Numbered from the stretch's first letter, positions 10,025 to 22,343 are shown. The stretch is 64,000 bases of DNA from Aselliscus stoliczkanus (GCA_033961575.1 CM066732.1:74996687-75060686), one strand, 5' to 3'. Notes: generated from the letters alone by a model not told the origin. Numbers and translations: made by a program.

Positions 10025-13000
10025 CTGCAACCAAACACAATTATTCTGATTATGTTAGCAATAAGGACTTTTATTATCACTTCCCTACAGGAATTGTACT
10101 AACTGTATTTTATAAGATGAATCAAGAAGAAATTGACAAGTGATTCTAACTTTTTCTTCAAAATCTAAAAACAAAAAGGCTCAGTTAAAATATGTACCAA
10201 AGACTAGAAAACTTAAGAGTTTGTTTATAAGCTAGAAAGAAACAACACTGCAAATTTTAGTTCTCACCCTATTCCTCAAAAGAATAATCCTAAATGTTTG
10301 ATAGAAAATGATCAAAATGAAAAAACTGTTTTCCTATGAAAAAACAATCTCTGGGGACTCATAATGGAAACAAGAGCCAATAAACTCTGGTTTCATTAAA
10401 CATACATACTCACAGTAACAACTGGATACCACAGCCATAAAACCCACTATTTTTAAACTGGTATTTATTTGCAAAGTCCAAAGCTTCCAAGAGGATTAAA
10501 TGTATAAACTGATACAACAAAATCTATGACGTTTGAATGCTCATGACAGTGCTTTACCCAGAGGATAGATGCTCAAGAGAGTTTAACTTAGAGATATCAA
10601 AGCAACATGGCCCTGAAATTTGCCATCACAAAATTGGCAAAGAGCTCTAGATATATTAGGTTGGTGCAAACGTAATTACAGTTTCTGCATTGTTGAAATT
10701 TGCCTTTGATATTGGAATACATTTTTAAATAAATGTGGTTATGTCATACATCATTCTAATGTGCATTTCTCACTTTATGTATTTTTCCTAATGACTTATT
10801 ACTTGCTGTTTATTTTATATGTATTTTAGACTATGGAAATGATGTTAGACAAAAAGCAAATTCAAGCGATTTTCTTATTTGAGTTCAAAATGTGTCATAA
10901 GACGGCAAAGACAACTCGCAACATCAACACCGCATTTAGCCCAGGAACTGCTAACGAATGTACAATGCAGTGGTGGTTCAAGAAGTTTTGCAAAGGACAA
11001 AGGAGACAAGTCTTGAAGATGAGGAGCATAATGGCCGGCCATGGAAAGTTGACAGCAACCAATTGAGAGCAATCGTCCAAGCTGATCCTCTTACAAATAC
11101 ATGAGAAGTTGCCGAAGAATTCAACATCAACCATTCTACAATAGTTTGGCATTTGAAGCAAATTGGAAAGGTGAAAAAGCTCAATAAGTGTGTGCCTCAT
11201 GAGCTGACCGCAATTCAAAAAAATTGTCATTTTGAAATGTCATCTTCTTTTATTCTATGCAACAACGAACAATTTTCGATCGGATTGTGATGTGCAAAGA
11301 AAAGTGGATTTTATATGACAACCGGCAACAACCAGCTCAAGTGGTTGGACTGAGAAGCAGCTCCAAAGCACTTCCCAAAGCCAAATTTGCACCAAAAAAA
11401 GATCATGGTCGGGCCAGCCGAGTGGCACATTGGTTAAGAGCTGGCTTGGGACGCAAGCGGCCCTGGTTCGGATCCCACATATGATGGCCCTCTACAGCTA
11501 AGATGGTGAACAACAGCTTCACCCGGAGCTGCGCTGCATGAGTCCCAGTGACGGTGTAGGCTGCAGCCCCTGCTGCAATGGACTACCATAAGCTACAGTG
11601 AGCGGCCGGCAGCGAGCGTGAGCAGCTGGCAGCCAGCATGAGCTGCCAATAGCCGCGGTGAGCGACCATCCAGAGGCCGGCGACCGATGTGCCTCATCCG
11701 GGAAGAGCGCAATGACGGTACCAACATGGGCAGTAAAGCAACGTCCTCCGCAACTAGACTGAAGAACAAAAAGACAGCAACTTGTCTGTTCCCCTTCCCT
11801 GGTTTCCCAATACTGTTCCCCTCCCCCAACTCCCCAATAAAATCTTTAAAAAAAAAAAAAAAGATCATGGTCACTGTTTGGTGGTATGCTGCCAGTCTGA
11901 TCCACTATAGCTTTGTGAATCCCAATGGAACCATTACATCTGAGAAGTACGCTCAGCAATTCGATGAGATGCACCTAAAACTGCAATGTCTTCAGCCAAC
12001 ACTGGTCAACAGAAAGGGCCCAATTCTTTTCCACGACAGCACCCGACCACACATCACACGACCAACGCTTCAAAAGTTGAATTAATTGGGGCCGGTTGAG
12101 TGGCGCGTTGGTTAAGAGCTGGCTTGGGATGCCAGAGGCCCCGGTTTGGAACCCACATATGAGGGCCAGTAACACTGCCCTCTACAGCTAAGATGGTGAA
12201 CAACAGCTCTACCTGGAGCTGGGCTGCATGAGCCCTGGCGACAGTGTAGGCTGCAGCCCCTGCTGCAGTGGGCTGCCATAGGCTACAGTGAGCGGCCGGC
12301 AGCCAGGAAGAGCAGCCGGCAGCCAGTGTGAGCTGCCAATAGCTGCCGTGAACAGCAGTCCAGAGGCTGGCGACCGATCTGCCTCACCCGGAAAGAGCGC
12401 AATGATGATACCAACATGGGCTAGTGAAGCAACGTCCTCCACAACTAGATTGAAGAACAAAAGGACAGCAACTTGTCTGTTCCCCTCCCCCAATTTCCCA
12501 ATAAAATCTGAAGAAAAAAAAAGTTGAATTAATTGGGCTATGAAGTTTTGCCTCATCCACCATATTCACCTGACCTCTTGCCAACTGACTACCATTTCTT
12601 CAAGCATCTAGACAACTTTTTGCAGGGAAAACACTTCCACAACCAGCAGGATGCAAAAAACGTTTTCCAAGAGTTCGCTGAGTTCCAAAGCACGGATTTT
12701 TATGCTACAGGAATAAACAAACTTATTTCTCATTGGCAAAAATGTGTTGATTGTAATGGTTTCTATTTTGATTAATAAAAATGTGTTTGAGCCTAGTTAT
12801 AATGATTTAAAATTCATGATCCAAAATTGCAATTACTTTTGCACCAACCTAATTATACTACACTCTGCCATAGTTGGCCCTAGAAAAGTGATTCTCTTTC
12901 TTATATAGTAAAGGCAAGGAACAGATATCTAGTACTATACCATTAGCAACATTCACACATACTACTCTTCGTACAATCAAAAAGTAAAGGAAGGCAAGAG

Positions 13001-16000
13001 TAGAAAAGTAAGTAATTGACTCAAGTAATACTTCCTAAATATCCAGTAAGTCTCACTTAGTATATTTACTTTGATGGGTGTGCAAATATAGCAGGCTAAG
13101 CATCACATCTAGATACTTAATATTCAGCACTCTAAGATAAAAGTTGGATTAAGGTTGGTTTAGTACAAAAAAAAATTATTGTCAACAATGCCTTTGGTAC
13201 AACAAGTGCATGAGGATCAATTGGTGTCCCCCCTCAAAAGAAAACAATCAGCATCTCCATTAATTAAAATTCACTTTTTAGTTTGACTATGAAAAAAAGC
13301 ATTAAGTGATCTTGAAATCGATATATCCCATTATGAATGCTAGGACACAATTCTATGGGCACAATTCTGAGGCTGGATCCCAGTTACAAACAGAAGACTG
13401 AAATGTAACCATACAAATACATCTTCATTTATTTATAGCCACAAATGAGTAAACAATCTTATCAAAATTAAAAATGATCATTATCGGGTTGAAGGCTAAT
13501 TCCCTGTTCTATATATCTTGATCAAACACTTTGAAATGTTTCATAAATAAAACTCTATTCCTTTTATAGATGAAAAATACTATGAGTACTTAAACTGAAC
13601 CTTAATTTATCTAATAGGAATATAAACTGTGATATTAACACTATCTCTTAATGAAAGTATCATGGTTTCTGATTGTGTCATTTGTGGAAGTATCTTCTCA
13701 ACAAACACTGTGAGCAACTTGGGGCTTTTCTTTGATTCACCCACAGCCACGGAGAAAAACAAGAAGCATTTAATAATTAACTGTGGGCTGACTGACAGTG
13801 AAACACTCTAGTCAGTTATAAATATATTTGTAATTCAGTTAACAATACTCACTTGACAAACACCTTATAAGTCTATTGAAGAGTTCATACTCTACTACAT
13901 GAAAAAGATGTTTCACTTTCCTACCTGCTACCTTTGTACGAATTTGCATATTTTCTTGTAAAGTTGCCAGTGGTTCCAAATATTCTGGTGCTTTTCCAGC
14001 TATGACTTCTTGTAGTTTTGCATCCACCTGACTTAATCGTTCTTTATAAAGTCTTAACAAAGCAAAAATTAAAATATTAATTTTAAAAGCCCAACAAAGG
14101 CTAACAATTTACCATTTCTATACATTATCTCTTCCTAATATCATTCACATTCTAATGACCTACCAAATGTATTTTTGTCTAGACCTCAAGTTAAAAACTT
14201 ACATTTTTTGATTTTATGTACATAATCACAAAATAAGTATTTTTCTATCGTTTTTTTTTTTTTTATATATATCCCTCTTATTTAATGGTTAATTCACAAT
14301 ACAAAAACACAACTGAAATAATTACTTTTTGGCACTCTATATTTTTGGTTTTAACTGCAGAACAATAAGTTGATTATAAGAGAAGAGGTCATTTAAGCAC
14401 TAAGTTAAAAAAAAAAACAAAGAAATCATTTTGAACAATTTCGATAGAGACATTACTAGGTGTCAAAATAAGTAATTCCCTGGCTGCTCTCTGCCTTTCC
14501 TGGAAAGGAGTCAGTATTACAATATTTAGCCTACTTGATTTTTAAAAAGAACAAAGAGGAAGTAGAGTGATGGAGGTAAAACCAATAGAACTCCTATAGG
14601 AAACAGAAAATCTATAGAACTTGTGATCTGGCATACCCAGTTCATCTGGACTGCAACTGAAGACGCTATAACAAAATGAATTTTTCCATAGATGGGGGAT
14701 GAAAAATGGGGCAGGGATCCCTGTTGCCATATTTACAAGTCCACATACAAACACTCTAATTTGCCAGCTATCATACCGATACCTTTAGCTCGATTATCAA
14801 AGGCAGAATACGGGAAACAACTGAATGTTTACTTTTGGCAACAATTCTGCAGGACAGAACTAACTCTTTTTAACAGGAAAACGTTTACGTTGTCAGCCTT
14901 TATGAAAGGTACTTCTCATCCTGGTTGTTTTGTATTTTAAGGATATCCCAAAATTTTAAAAGCAGATTAACAATTTAAAATCATTTTTATCAATTTATTT
15001 TTTGCCATTTATTACTTCTATCATAGGTGAAGACTATGTCATAATATGTCACAAGGGTGGTTTAAAAACATTATGGTACCTGGCTTTCATATAAAATTCT
15101 GTTTTTTCCTCTTGATATAAAGTAATACAATTAAGACAATCAATATTGTCTATAAGTGATCATTATATTTAGCACAGAGATCTATATGATGACTCTGAAG
15201 GAATAAAGCAAGTTTGTATGTTACTGTGGTAAATATACTTTTTTTAAAAAAGGAAAAAAATTATCTGAGTTAACTGCCAAAATGATATATTGTCATGTCT
15301 GGGTTAAAAATTTCTAAAACTCAAAATACAATGATAAATGTGTAAAGTCAGAAAAGTACATGATACTTATAGTTTTTGAAATTATAAATACAGCAGGTCC
15401 TCAAAAACATAGTTTTGTTCAATGCCATTTTATTACAACGCTGATGAGATGCCATGGGAACTTAACTTTCGTTTATAGCCATAGCCTAAAGTAAAACTGG
15501 TTTCATTATATGTCATTTCACTTAAAGTTGAAGAACCTATTGTTAATGTTAAGTGAGGACTTACTATAGAACTTTAGGCAAAATGCTAAAAATTTGAAAC
15601 AAAGATGGCTGCACCTGAAAACATCAAACTTACACAAAATATTGATAAGGTATCCTGATAGGTGAACAGCATCTTGAAAGAAGAGGATATGTGAATTAAC
15701 AATATTCAATTAACTACCTTTTAAAAATAGAGTTTTCAAAACCAGTATGCTTTTTATACCTTGGAATTCAAGTATAAACTCATCAATACTGACTATTGAA
15801 ATGAATAGAAATTTGGGTGGTATAAGTTCCTCTGTCTTTTTAAGGAGATGGAAGAACTCACCTTCCACCACTATACTAACTGCAAATGGTGGATTTTCTG
15901 CCTTATGAAAGGAGTGTTATTGTGCCCTGTGGTGCTAGAACAGGAGAAGCAGGATAATCATATTATTATCATCATTATTATAATTATATCAGTATATTTC

Positions 16001-19000
16001 CCACTTCTTCTAAAGAGGTTTGAGACAGCTTAGAGAGACACACAGTATAACAGGATGAAAATAACAAACAAGGGAATGAGGGTAAGACAAAAAAAATAAT
16101 TGTAAACCAGGTGCAAAGATTAATTTGTTTTTCTAAAACATATTTCTGGATACCAATTCCTTGAGAAACAATCTTATTAAATAGTGGTAGAGGGTCTAAT
16201 TTTAATACTTTCAGAGAAGAATGAAGCTAGTAGGGGCAACTGGCTGATGGTCATAATGAGCCATGAGAAAGCAAAAATCAAGGCAACTGCCAGCCCCAAG
16301 ATGAACAAGATTAGGCTTAATGGCTTGATTAGTTGCAAAATTTTCCTATGTAATATACTAGAGCTTTACACTAATTTTCATATATTGAGTAACCATAAAG
16401 TAAAGTTTAAAAGCTCAGTGGGTATGTCGTAATTAATTGTATGGTTATTCATTCATGGATCACTTGTGCTATAATACAAAAATCCAAATTTGCTTCCTCT
16501 TTTCCCAAATGATTCTGAATGAACTCTTCCTATTTCCCAAAAGATAAATCCTTTAGGGATACAAACACATTTTCATTTAAAATTAATCATGTAAATCTTT
16601 AGACTAAGAAAATGATACTGCATTTGTTAAAGCCCAAATTTTATAAACTTTGGATTACTGTGGATTGTATTTACTTATTGCACTAGCATGGAACATTATC
16701 TATATGTTCATCTCTAATACCAATGAAATTTAAGACCAGAAATGGCATAGACAGCAGGATTCATATGGTAAACAAATCCATCTCATTTTAGTCTGGCAAT
16801 TCCAGATAATAAATGGGTTTTCATCGCTTCTTCTAGGGGAGAAATAGGAGAAAAAGAATAAGTAGCAAAATTATGAAGAATTCACAAACTGAAGAGCCAG
16901 ATTCTGAATAAATAAAGGTGTCTACAGTCTCGGAAGTTTCTCTCTTTCATTTACAATTCCTAATATATAGCTATGCCCCATGACCTTGCCAGCAAGTTCC
17001 AAAGTGAAAGCTCACCTTAAGGTGTTTTCTTCTTTTTTTAAATCTGACTCTGCATCTATTCTGTTCTCTTAAATCACTGGGGCCCATTCTTGTGTAACCA
17101 ACCCCACATAAGAGTAATGTCATTATGAAGAGGGGAAAACAACAGTATCTAATAAGCACCCACTACATGCGAAGCAAATGGCTAAGAATTTTACATATTT
17201 ATTCAACCCCTACAGTAGATAATATGGAAGCTATTAGTATACCCTTTTAATGTGCACAGCAAGCCTGGAAGTGGAGCCTGTGCCCCTTCTACCCCATTAC
17301 ATTTCCTCCAAAGTAATGTCTTAGTAGAACGAACATGGTAGCACTCGGTGGCAGAAAGCTTCGCTTAATTTATCACTTTCTGATGAACTGCAGGTGAATC
17401 ACTTAACCTCTCTGAGCATCAATTTTCTCACAGGTAAAATGGAGATTAGACTATTTTCCAACCTTACAGAGTTGTTGCAAGAAGGAAACTAAATAATGCA
17501 TGTGAAAACATGTGATATATATACTATCCAATATTAAGACATAAACAAAAATCACTCTGCCATCTTCGGGGAATATTCTCAAATTTTAAAAATACTGGTT
17601 TTATCCAATTATTTAGCAAAGGAATAAATGAAGCAGATTAGACCCAAGGGTGAAACAGCCCAGGAGAAACAATTTAATTACCAGCATTCACATAGAAATC
17701 TTATTATACCCCCGAAAAAACCTGCCTCAAAACCCTCAGTTTAGTTAATGAGGTCTCCAATGAGGTCTTCAACTGCAAACAACAGTGGAAGCCTCTTTCA
17801 GATCAGTCAGTCACATAAAATACAAAAAAGAAAACAGTTCAAAGTGAATATAATTTCTCTTATGCTAGTATACATGTGACATGGTTGAGATCCAGTGACA
17901 ATGCCCTTTTGAAGTCACTACTTACTGATCCTTGAGATCGGTAAACTGTTTTTCAAGATTGGACATTTCATCTAAACATTCCATTCTTCTTCTTTCACAG
18001 TCTTCATCATCCATTTCTGTTAATAAAAAGGCAAATATCAAAGATAAAATTAGTTTTATGTTACAAATATATCTGAATCTTAATTCAAATAGTAAAAAAA
18101 CACAAAAAACTGTAATGAGTTAGATATGCAGTTCTATATTAAGCCTTAAGAGAAAGTAAACATTTATCCAAAATAATTTTCACGACAGATTTTAACATAA
18201 AATACAGATATGAGTTAAAACTACAGCAGTCTCCAGAGTGTCTTATTTTTATTCATTTTTAAATCATTTTAAAAGACTGACATTAAGCTATGACTACAAA
18301 GTAATTAAACCCACTTTGGGTTTGTTTTCCACCAATTCGCCAGAACTTAAAACACCAAAATGATTCTGTCCTTTAAAGGCTAATATTGCTCAAAAACACT
18401 TTTGGAATCCTTCTTTCAGAACTGCTCACATGGCTGATTTGCCAGTCACATAAAAAAGAAAACTATTACGTTTACCGCAGGATGTCTTCATCTCCTATTC
18501 TTAGACTTTCATTGTTCCCTCTCCCCAAATTATTGTCCACCAGTTAGAAAGAGAAAAATGAGGAGAAAAACAAGCAAATTTCTTTTTAAAAGCAACTGTT
18601 AATTACCAGATCTGTCCTATATTCCATATCTTTTATTTTTACATCGCACATATTCCACACATCAAAATAACTGAAGTGTAAAATTACTGCATCATGATAG
18701 TCATCAAATAAAGGTCATGCTAGAGAAAGAGTTAAATTATGTTTCATTATTTTTACATAGCAAGGAAGTATATGGTTCTCTTTTTCAACTTTTCTAAAAC
18801 ATTTACATTATTCCTGGCTCTTAATAGCTTACTCCTTGGCTATTTAAAACTTGGTCCCTCAAGATGACTCACTCCCCAGTATCTCTGGATAGCAGAGTTT
18901 TTTCTGTAGCTTTAGGACCAAGGTTGAATAAAACTGTGGAAGTCAAACATGCAAGACCTATGATAGAAAAGAGATACTTTTACAAGAAGTAAAGCTGAAA

Positions 19001-21684
19001 AGTGTATTTTAAAAAATTTTTTGCACTTAAAAAATATGCCTTATAGTTCAAATTATCATTACATGCTTCACAAATTAAGTTGTTCATGCTTTGGGGGGAT
19101 GGAATAAAAACCAGCGGAGGGCCGGCCAAGTGGCACACTGGTTAAGAGCTGGCTTGGGATGCCAGCAGCCTGGGTTCAGATCCCACATGTGAGGGCCAGT
19201 GATACTGCCCTCTACAGCTAAGATGGTGAACAACAGCTCCACCTGGAGCTGGGCTGCATGGGTCCCGGCAAGATAGGCTGTAGTCCCTGCTGCAGCAGGC
19301 TGCCATAAACTACCATGAGTGGCCACCAGCCAGCATGAGTGGCCAGCAGCTGAAGTGAGCTGCCAATAGCTGCCATGAACGGTGGTCCAGAGGCCAGAGA
19401 CCAATCTGCCTAACCCGGGAAGAGCGGAATGATAATCCCAACATGGGCCAGTGAAGCAACATCCTCCACAACTAGACTGAAGAACAAAAAACTTGTCTGT
19501 TCCCCTTTCCCGGTTTTCCAACAGTGTTCCCCTCCCCCAATTCCCCAATAAAATCTTTTAAAAAAACGGTGGAAAAAATCACAACACTTAACCTAAAAAT
19601 TAGAGAGGGAGAATCTTAAATTGTCACTTTGTGCGATCCTAGCTCCCATCAAAAAAACAAACGCTTGAAGATAAAATGTTTTACAGAGCCAGGAAATGTA
19701 TTCAGTCTTGATGTTTTTTCTCTGTATTCCTCAATTTTGAAATCTCACCTAGTTTCATGGCTTGCCAGATGACTTCCAAATTATGTTTCCTATCCCAGGC
19801 AGGTTCCAATGCTACGTTTCCACCTGTCAATTGGGCACTCCAACTTAAATATACTACTATCACTTCAAAAGCAACAAGTCTGAAATACTCTATTTTCCAT
19901 CTTCATCTCAAATCTTTTATTTTTCTATTTCTGTTTATCTTACCACCAGTTTCCTTGCATCTGGGTTTTTCCTCTTACCTTCACTCCTAAACTTGCACTC
20001 AGCAATCCTGTTTTATGCTTTTTTGGAAATCTTTCACATCTATACCTTCCTTTTCCTTTTCTAGCTCAAATCTTTCTCCCAGTCTGTTTTTTCTTACTCT
20101 TTTGAATAAGCTTTAAGCTCGAGCCTTTGTAGTTTTTTACATTCCTCCCCTTTTAGAAACACCTGACCATTACCACTCCAATTCAAATTCTACTCATTCT
20201 TCAAAATAAGGTAATCCCACCTTCTTCAACTAGCCTTTGCTGACCATCCTATTCTGAAAAGAGTTCCTCTGCCTCTGAATTCCTATAGCAGTGTTTATAG
20301 TGAAGCATTCATTTGGCAAATTTAACCAAGTGGTGACTTACGAAAACTATTTAATTGAAATCAGATCATAACTACTGGGTTGTTGGAAAAATCATGACAT
20401 ATTTTTTCTGTTTTTCGTTGCAAAAATGTGTCATGACTTTTCCGACAACCCGGTATTTATTTTTACTCACAGCAAGTGCTGCTCCATGCTGAAAAAGGTA
20501 GTTACTCATAAATACTTATATTTGGATGATTAATTTGATTGAAATTACATATTTCCATAGAGATTTGCTTTGAAAAGGAAACCTAAAAAGAGGGCATCAG
20601 AGTGATAACAGATTGTCATCAATCCTTGGTTTACATGGCCAAAATCAGGCCATGAAAAAGAGGAAGTCATTATATGGAAAGACGGGAAAGAATCCAGGTA
20701 ATAACAATTCCATTTCTTTTTTTATTAACCTTTCCCAAAAGTTTCCAAATTGATTTGTGATATTAACCTGCCCCCCTCCCTCCAACCCCAGGCAGAAAAC
20801 AACAAAAACCCACCACCTGAAACAACCCAAAATTAGAAAAGATAGCAGGGAAGAAAGATTTGGAAAATTTCCAAGATGCCAAAATTCAGCCAATTTATTA
20901 GCTTATGAAGATCCAAAATCACACCTGATGCTGGGCTCTTCTCAGTTTTGAAAACTTCAGAGATGCTGTGAACAGGACAGCTCCCAAGTCAGCCCCCGCC
21001 AAGAGCACTGATTGATGTCAAGCGCTGATTGACGGCTGACTTGGAAGCTCAGGTTAAGAAATTCTAACCCTGCCAAGATTCGGTACAAATCTAGATGCGG
21101 CCCAGACAACCCACCCATGTTGAGAAGTAAGCGTTGCAAAGGTGAAAAGTAAGGAAACAGGTCTTTGGTTTGGGGAGAAGAGCTATTTCCAGGGTCTTCC
21201 CAGACAAGCTGCGGGGCATTCCCCGCGTGCCTGGATAGCCCCGGGCACTGCCTGGAGGTGCCAAGGGCGGGTCCGACTGCAAGCAGGACGGAGCTAGGTC
21301 CGGGAGCTGGGCAAGCCCAGGCCCGCGTCCTGCCCCGCCCCGCTCCGCCAACCGGGACCCGCCTGGGGCCAGGCTGCGCCCCGCGACTGTCCGGGTGCTG
21401 CCGAGGGCCGGGAGCCAGTCTCCGCCCCTTCCCTCTCCCCGCCCCGCTCTCCCAGCAGGACGCAGCTGCCCGGCGTGCGGAAAGCGGCCTGTCGCGAGCC
21501 GGGCGCGTGGACTCAGGGTTCCAGCCCCGCTGGGTTGCGCACCTGAGCTGTCTCCATCCTCCGAGACCGACGAGCTCTCCGTGTCTTCGTCCTCGGAGCT
21601 GCTCCCCTCATTTTCGGCGTAGTCCACCTCCATCTCATCGTGATGGTTCGTCTCCTTCTTATCCCCTCGGGAATGGACTGGCAT
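9945..21684 (-). CDS. BRMS1L: BRMS1L, 5' half of gene: join of coding exons 1-4 (21543-21684, 17926-18016, 13925-14052, 9945-10024); continues beyond left edge
   Basis: BRMS1L is a nuclear subunit of the SIN3-HDAC corepressor complex, a paralogue of BRMS1 with a Sds3-like domain. Four minus-strand exons of 142, 91, 128 and 80 nt join in frame to give 441 nt, or 147 codons. I recognise the protein as the N-terminal part of BRMS1L, which is about 323 residues in human. Residues 1-47 are acidic and serine-rich. Residues from about 50 onward are charged and helical, consistent with the coiled coil that opens the Sds3-like region. Every junction has consensus GT and AG dinucleotides, and codon phases agree across all three introns. 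Exon 4 ends exactly on a codon boundary (Cys-Glu). The following exon, which should start Ser-Glu-Lys-Leu-Leu, was not found in 1-9944, so it probably lies outside the window. No stop or frameshift is seen. The gene is divergent from RALGAPA1. Confidence 0.95.
11411..11855 (+). mobile_element. Long tRNA-derived SINE inserted in the mariner copy
   Basis: Head 'gggccagccgagtggcac', B-box-like ggttcggatcc, body of repeated gtgagc/gctggcagc units, tail ccccaataaaatctt and poly(A). It is flanked by a clear target-site duplication, aaaaaagatcatggtc, ending at 11410 and repeated up to 11872. Confidence 0.92.
12091..12518 (+). mobile_element. Long tRNA-derived SINE, second insertion in the mariner copy
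   Basis: Same family and orientation as the SINE at 11411. The duplication aaaagttgaattaattggg at 12072-12090 recurs perfectly at 12519-12537, so the insertion is unambiguous and fairly recent. Confidence 0.93.
13000..13924. other. BRMS1L intron 3, no feature seen
   Basis: AT-rich intronic sequence next to exon 3. No repeat family or coding segment recognised. Confidence 0.5.
13925..14052 (-). CDS. BRMS1L: BRMS1L coding exon 3 (residues 78-121)
   Basis: The exon begins right after an AG acceptor (14054-14053) and ends at a GT donor (13924-13923). It encodes [11 protein letters not shown]ough Arg-Thr-Lys-Val-Ala, a direct match to the start of the Sds3-like/coiled-coil region of BRMS1-family proteins. 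Length is 128 nt. The first base completes the Gln codon from exon 2 and the last base opens the Gly codon finished by exon 4. Confidence 0.95.
14053..17150. other. BRMS1L intron 2, mostly unassigned
   Basis: AT-rich intron with no coding signal. The only assignable item is a small DNA transposon at 15391-15566. An ATT/ATC-rich low-complexity stretch lies at 15956-15990. Confidence 0.5.
15391..15566. mobile_element. Short pogo/Tigger-like MITE
   Basis: Ends cagcaggtcctc and gaggacttacta are inverted repeats. The left copy follows a TA and the right copy precedes a TA, as for pogo-type elements. 176 bp, no coding potential. Confidence 0.6.
17320..17510 (+). repeat. MIR SINE remnant
   Basis: 'tcacttaacctctctgagca' followed by 'aaaatggagattagactatt' and 'gagttgttgcaagaa' is the diagnostic MIR core order. 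Ancient, eroded. Confidence 0.65.
17926..18016 (-). CDS. BRMS1L: BRMS1L coding exon 2 (codons 48-78, split at both ends)
   Basis: The exon is preceded by an AG acceptor at 18018-18017 and followed by a GT donor at 17925-17924 (gtaag). Joined to exon 1 it reads [11 protein letters not shown] and continues to Lys-Asp-Gln, the BRMS1L sequence leading into the coiled coil. It is 91 nt long and ends on CA, two bases of the Gln codon. It is too short and too split to appear as a normal open reading frame. Confidence 0.93.
18050..19110. other. BRMS1L intron 1, no feature seen
   Basis: AT-rich; no exon, RNA gene or repeat family could be recognised. Confidence 0.45.
19119..19562 (+). mobile_element. 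Long tRNA-derived SINE in BRMS1L intron 1
   Basis: Head gggccggccaagtggcac, body with taccatgagtggccacca-type units, tail ccccaataaaatctttt. Antisense to BRMS1L. The minus-strand 154-codon frame is an artefact. Confidence 0.9.
20374..20455. mobile_element. 80-bp palindromic mariner-type MITE, copy 1
   Basis: Arms ctgggttgttggaaaaatca and the complement of tgacttttccgacaacccgg pair almost fully around a short centre, bounded by TA on both sides. Confidence 0.85.
21543..21684 (-). CDS. BRMS1L: BRMS1L coding exon 1 (residues 1-47 plus first base of codon 48)
   Basis: The exon starts at the ATG complementary to 21682-21684, with A at -3, and reads [20 protein letters not shown] onward. It continues through an acidic stretch rich in Ser, Glu and Asp. 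The open frame runs on past the exon, but the BRMS1L match stops after Gly-Asp-Ser-Ser, where the donor GT lies at 21542-21541. The exon closes with one base of the next codon (phase 1). It sits inside the CpG island, as expected for a first exon. The acidic N-terminus is the part outside the Sds3-like domain. The plus-strand 238-codon frame over the same bases is a GC-rich shadow. Confidence 0.95.
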
Positions 21685-21689
21685 TTTCC

Positions 21690-22060
21690 AGCCGCGCGTC
21701 GCTTCTCACTACCGGCGCCCAGCCCAGCCGCCGCCGCTTCAATGAAGGGCGCGCGGAACGCCCCGACCCACCCAGCGGCAGAGCTCGTTCTGAACCCCTC
21801 GGCTCCTCCCCGCCTCCGGCCGAAGCCTCACAACCTAACCCGCAGGCTCTGCACTGGGAGCTCTGCCATTGGTGGAGGTAGCCCTCCGAGCTGCGGGGGC
21901 GGGGCTTGCCATGTTCGGATACGATTGGTTGCCCGTAATTACGGAGCAGCCTTGCGGTGTCTGTCGGGAATTGTAGTCTTTATCGCTGAGACCTGCAGGA
22001 GCTGCTGACTTCCAAGCTTTTGCAGCACTGATTACTTCTTCGCTCGGGACTTCAAGTCCC
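21690..22060 (-). promoter_or_regulatory. BRMS1L CpG-island promoter and 5' UTR region
   Basis: The GC-rich, CpG-dense block runs from about 21170 through coding exon 1 to about 21960. Upstream of the ATG there are two CCAAT boxes read on the minus strand (attgg at 21868-21872 and 21924-21928), a GC box (gggggcggggc, 21895-21905), and a match to the conserved ACTAYRNNNCCCR promoter motif bound by ZNF143/THAP11 (minus strand, complement of 21965-21977). No TATA box is evident, so this looks like a dispersed housekeeping promoter. The transcription start cannot be placed from sequence alone. Confidence 0.7.
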
Positions 22061-22343
22061 ACAAGGCACAAAACCTGACAGACTCGGATCTCAGTTTATA
22101 AACTAAACAGAAACAGATTGTGCAAATTTAGTCTGTATTTATTCTTTTCCCGCCAAATGATTATCTGAGTTCCCTGGCTATCCAAGATGTTACTGTCAGG
22201 TGTGAATAGGTCTTTTGCCCGAGTGTTTTTCCTCCTCTTTGAACCTAGGGGAACTGGAGAAATGTCTTTACTACCTAAGCACATTTATTACCAATAAACT
22301 ATTACGTTGAATTAGTAACTACTGGTGATAACTTGCACTTTTT

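Larger units (their letters stand above)
10833..12775 (+). pseudogene. Mariner transposase pseudogene (Hsmar1/SETMAR-like), broken
   Basis: The frame opens [20 protein letters not shown], the typical start of Hsmar1-type transposases (the domain also found in primate SETMAR). Premature stops follow, for example near 11064, along with frame changes. Two SINEs split the gene at 11411 and 12091. Recognisable pieces in order are the HTH region (10833-11220), the Glu-Lys-Trp-Ile-Leu-Tyr block (11295-11330), the Asn-Arg-Lys-Gly-Pro-Ile block (12007-12030), and the Pro-Pro-Tyr-Ser-Pro-Asp-Leu block with the last catalytic Asp (12555-12590). The stop is at 12773-12775. It cannot make active enzyme. 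Confidence 0.88.
10655..12852 (+). mobile_element. Near full-length mariner element (Hsmar1 / cattle mariner type) with two SINE insertions
   Basis: Terminal inverted repeats ttaggttggtgcaaa at the left and its complement (ttttgcaccaacctaa) at the right bound about 2.2 kb. Removing the two SINEs (11411-11855 and 12091-12518) leaves about 1.3 kb, the normal mariner length. The 5' UTR, a transposase-like frame from 10833 and the 3' end all follow the Hsmar1/BTMAR1 plan. The element lies in BRMS1L intron 3, antisense to the gene. Confidence 0.9.

Noticed and set aside
21165..21881. 238-codon plus-strand ORF over the BRMS1L CpG island
   Set aside because: It is antisense to the real first exon, Pro/Arg/Ala-rich as expected from GC-rich DNA, and matches no family I know.
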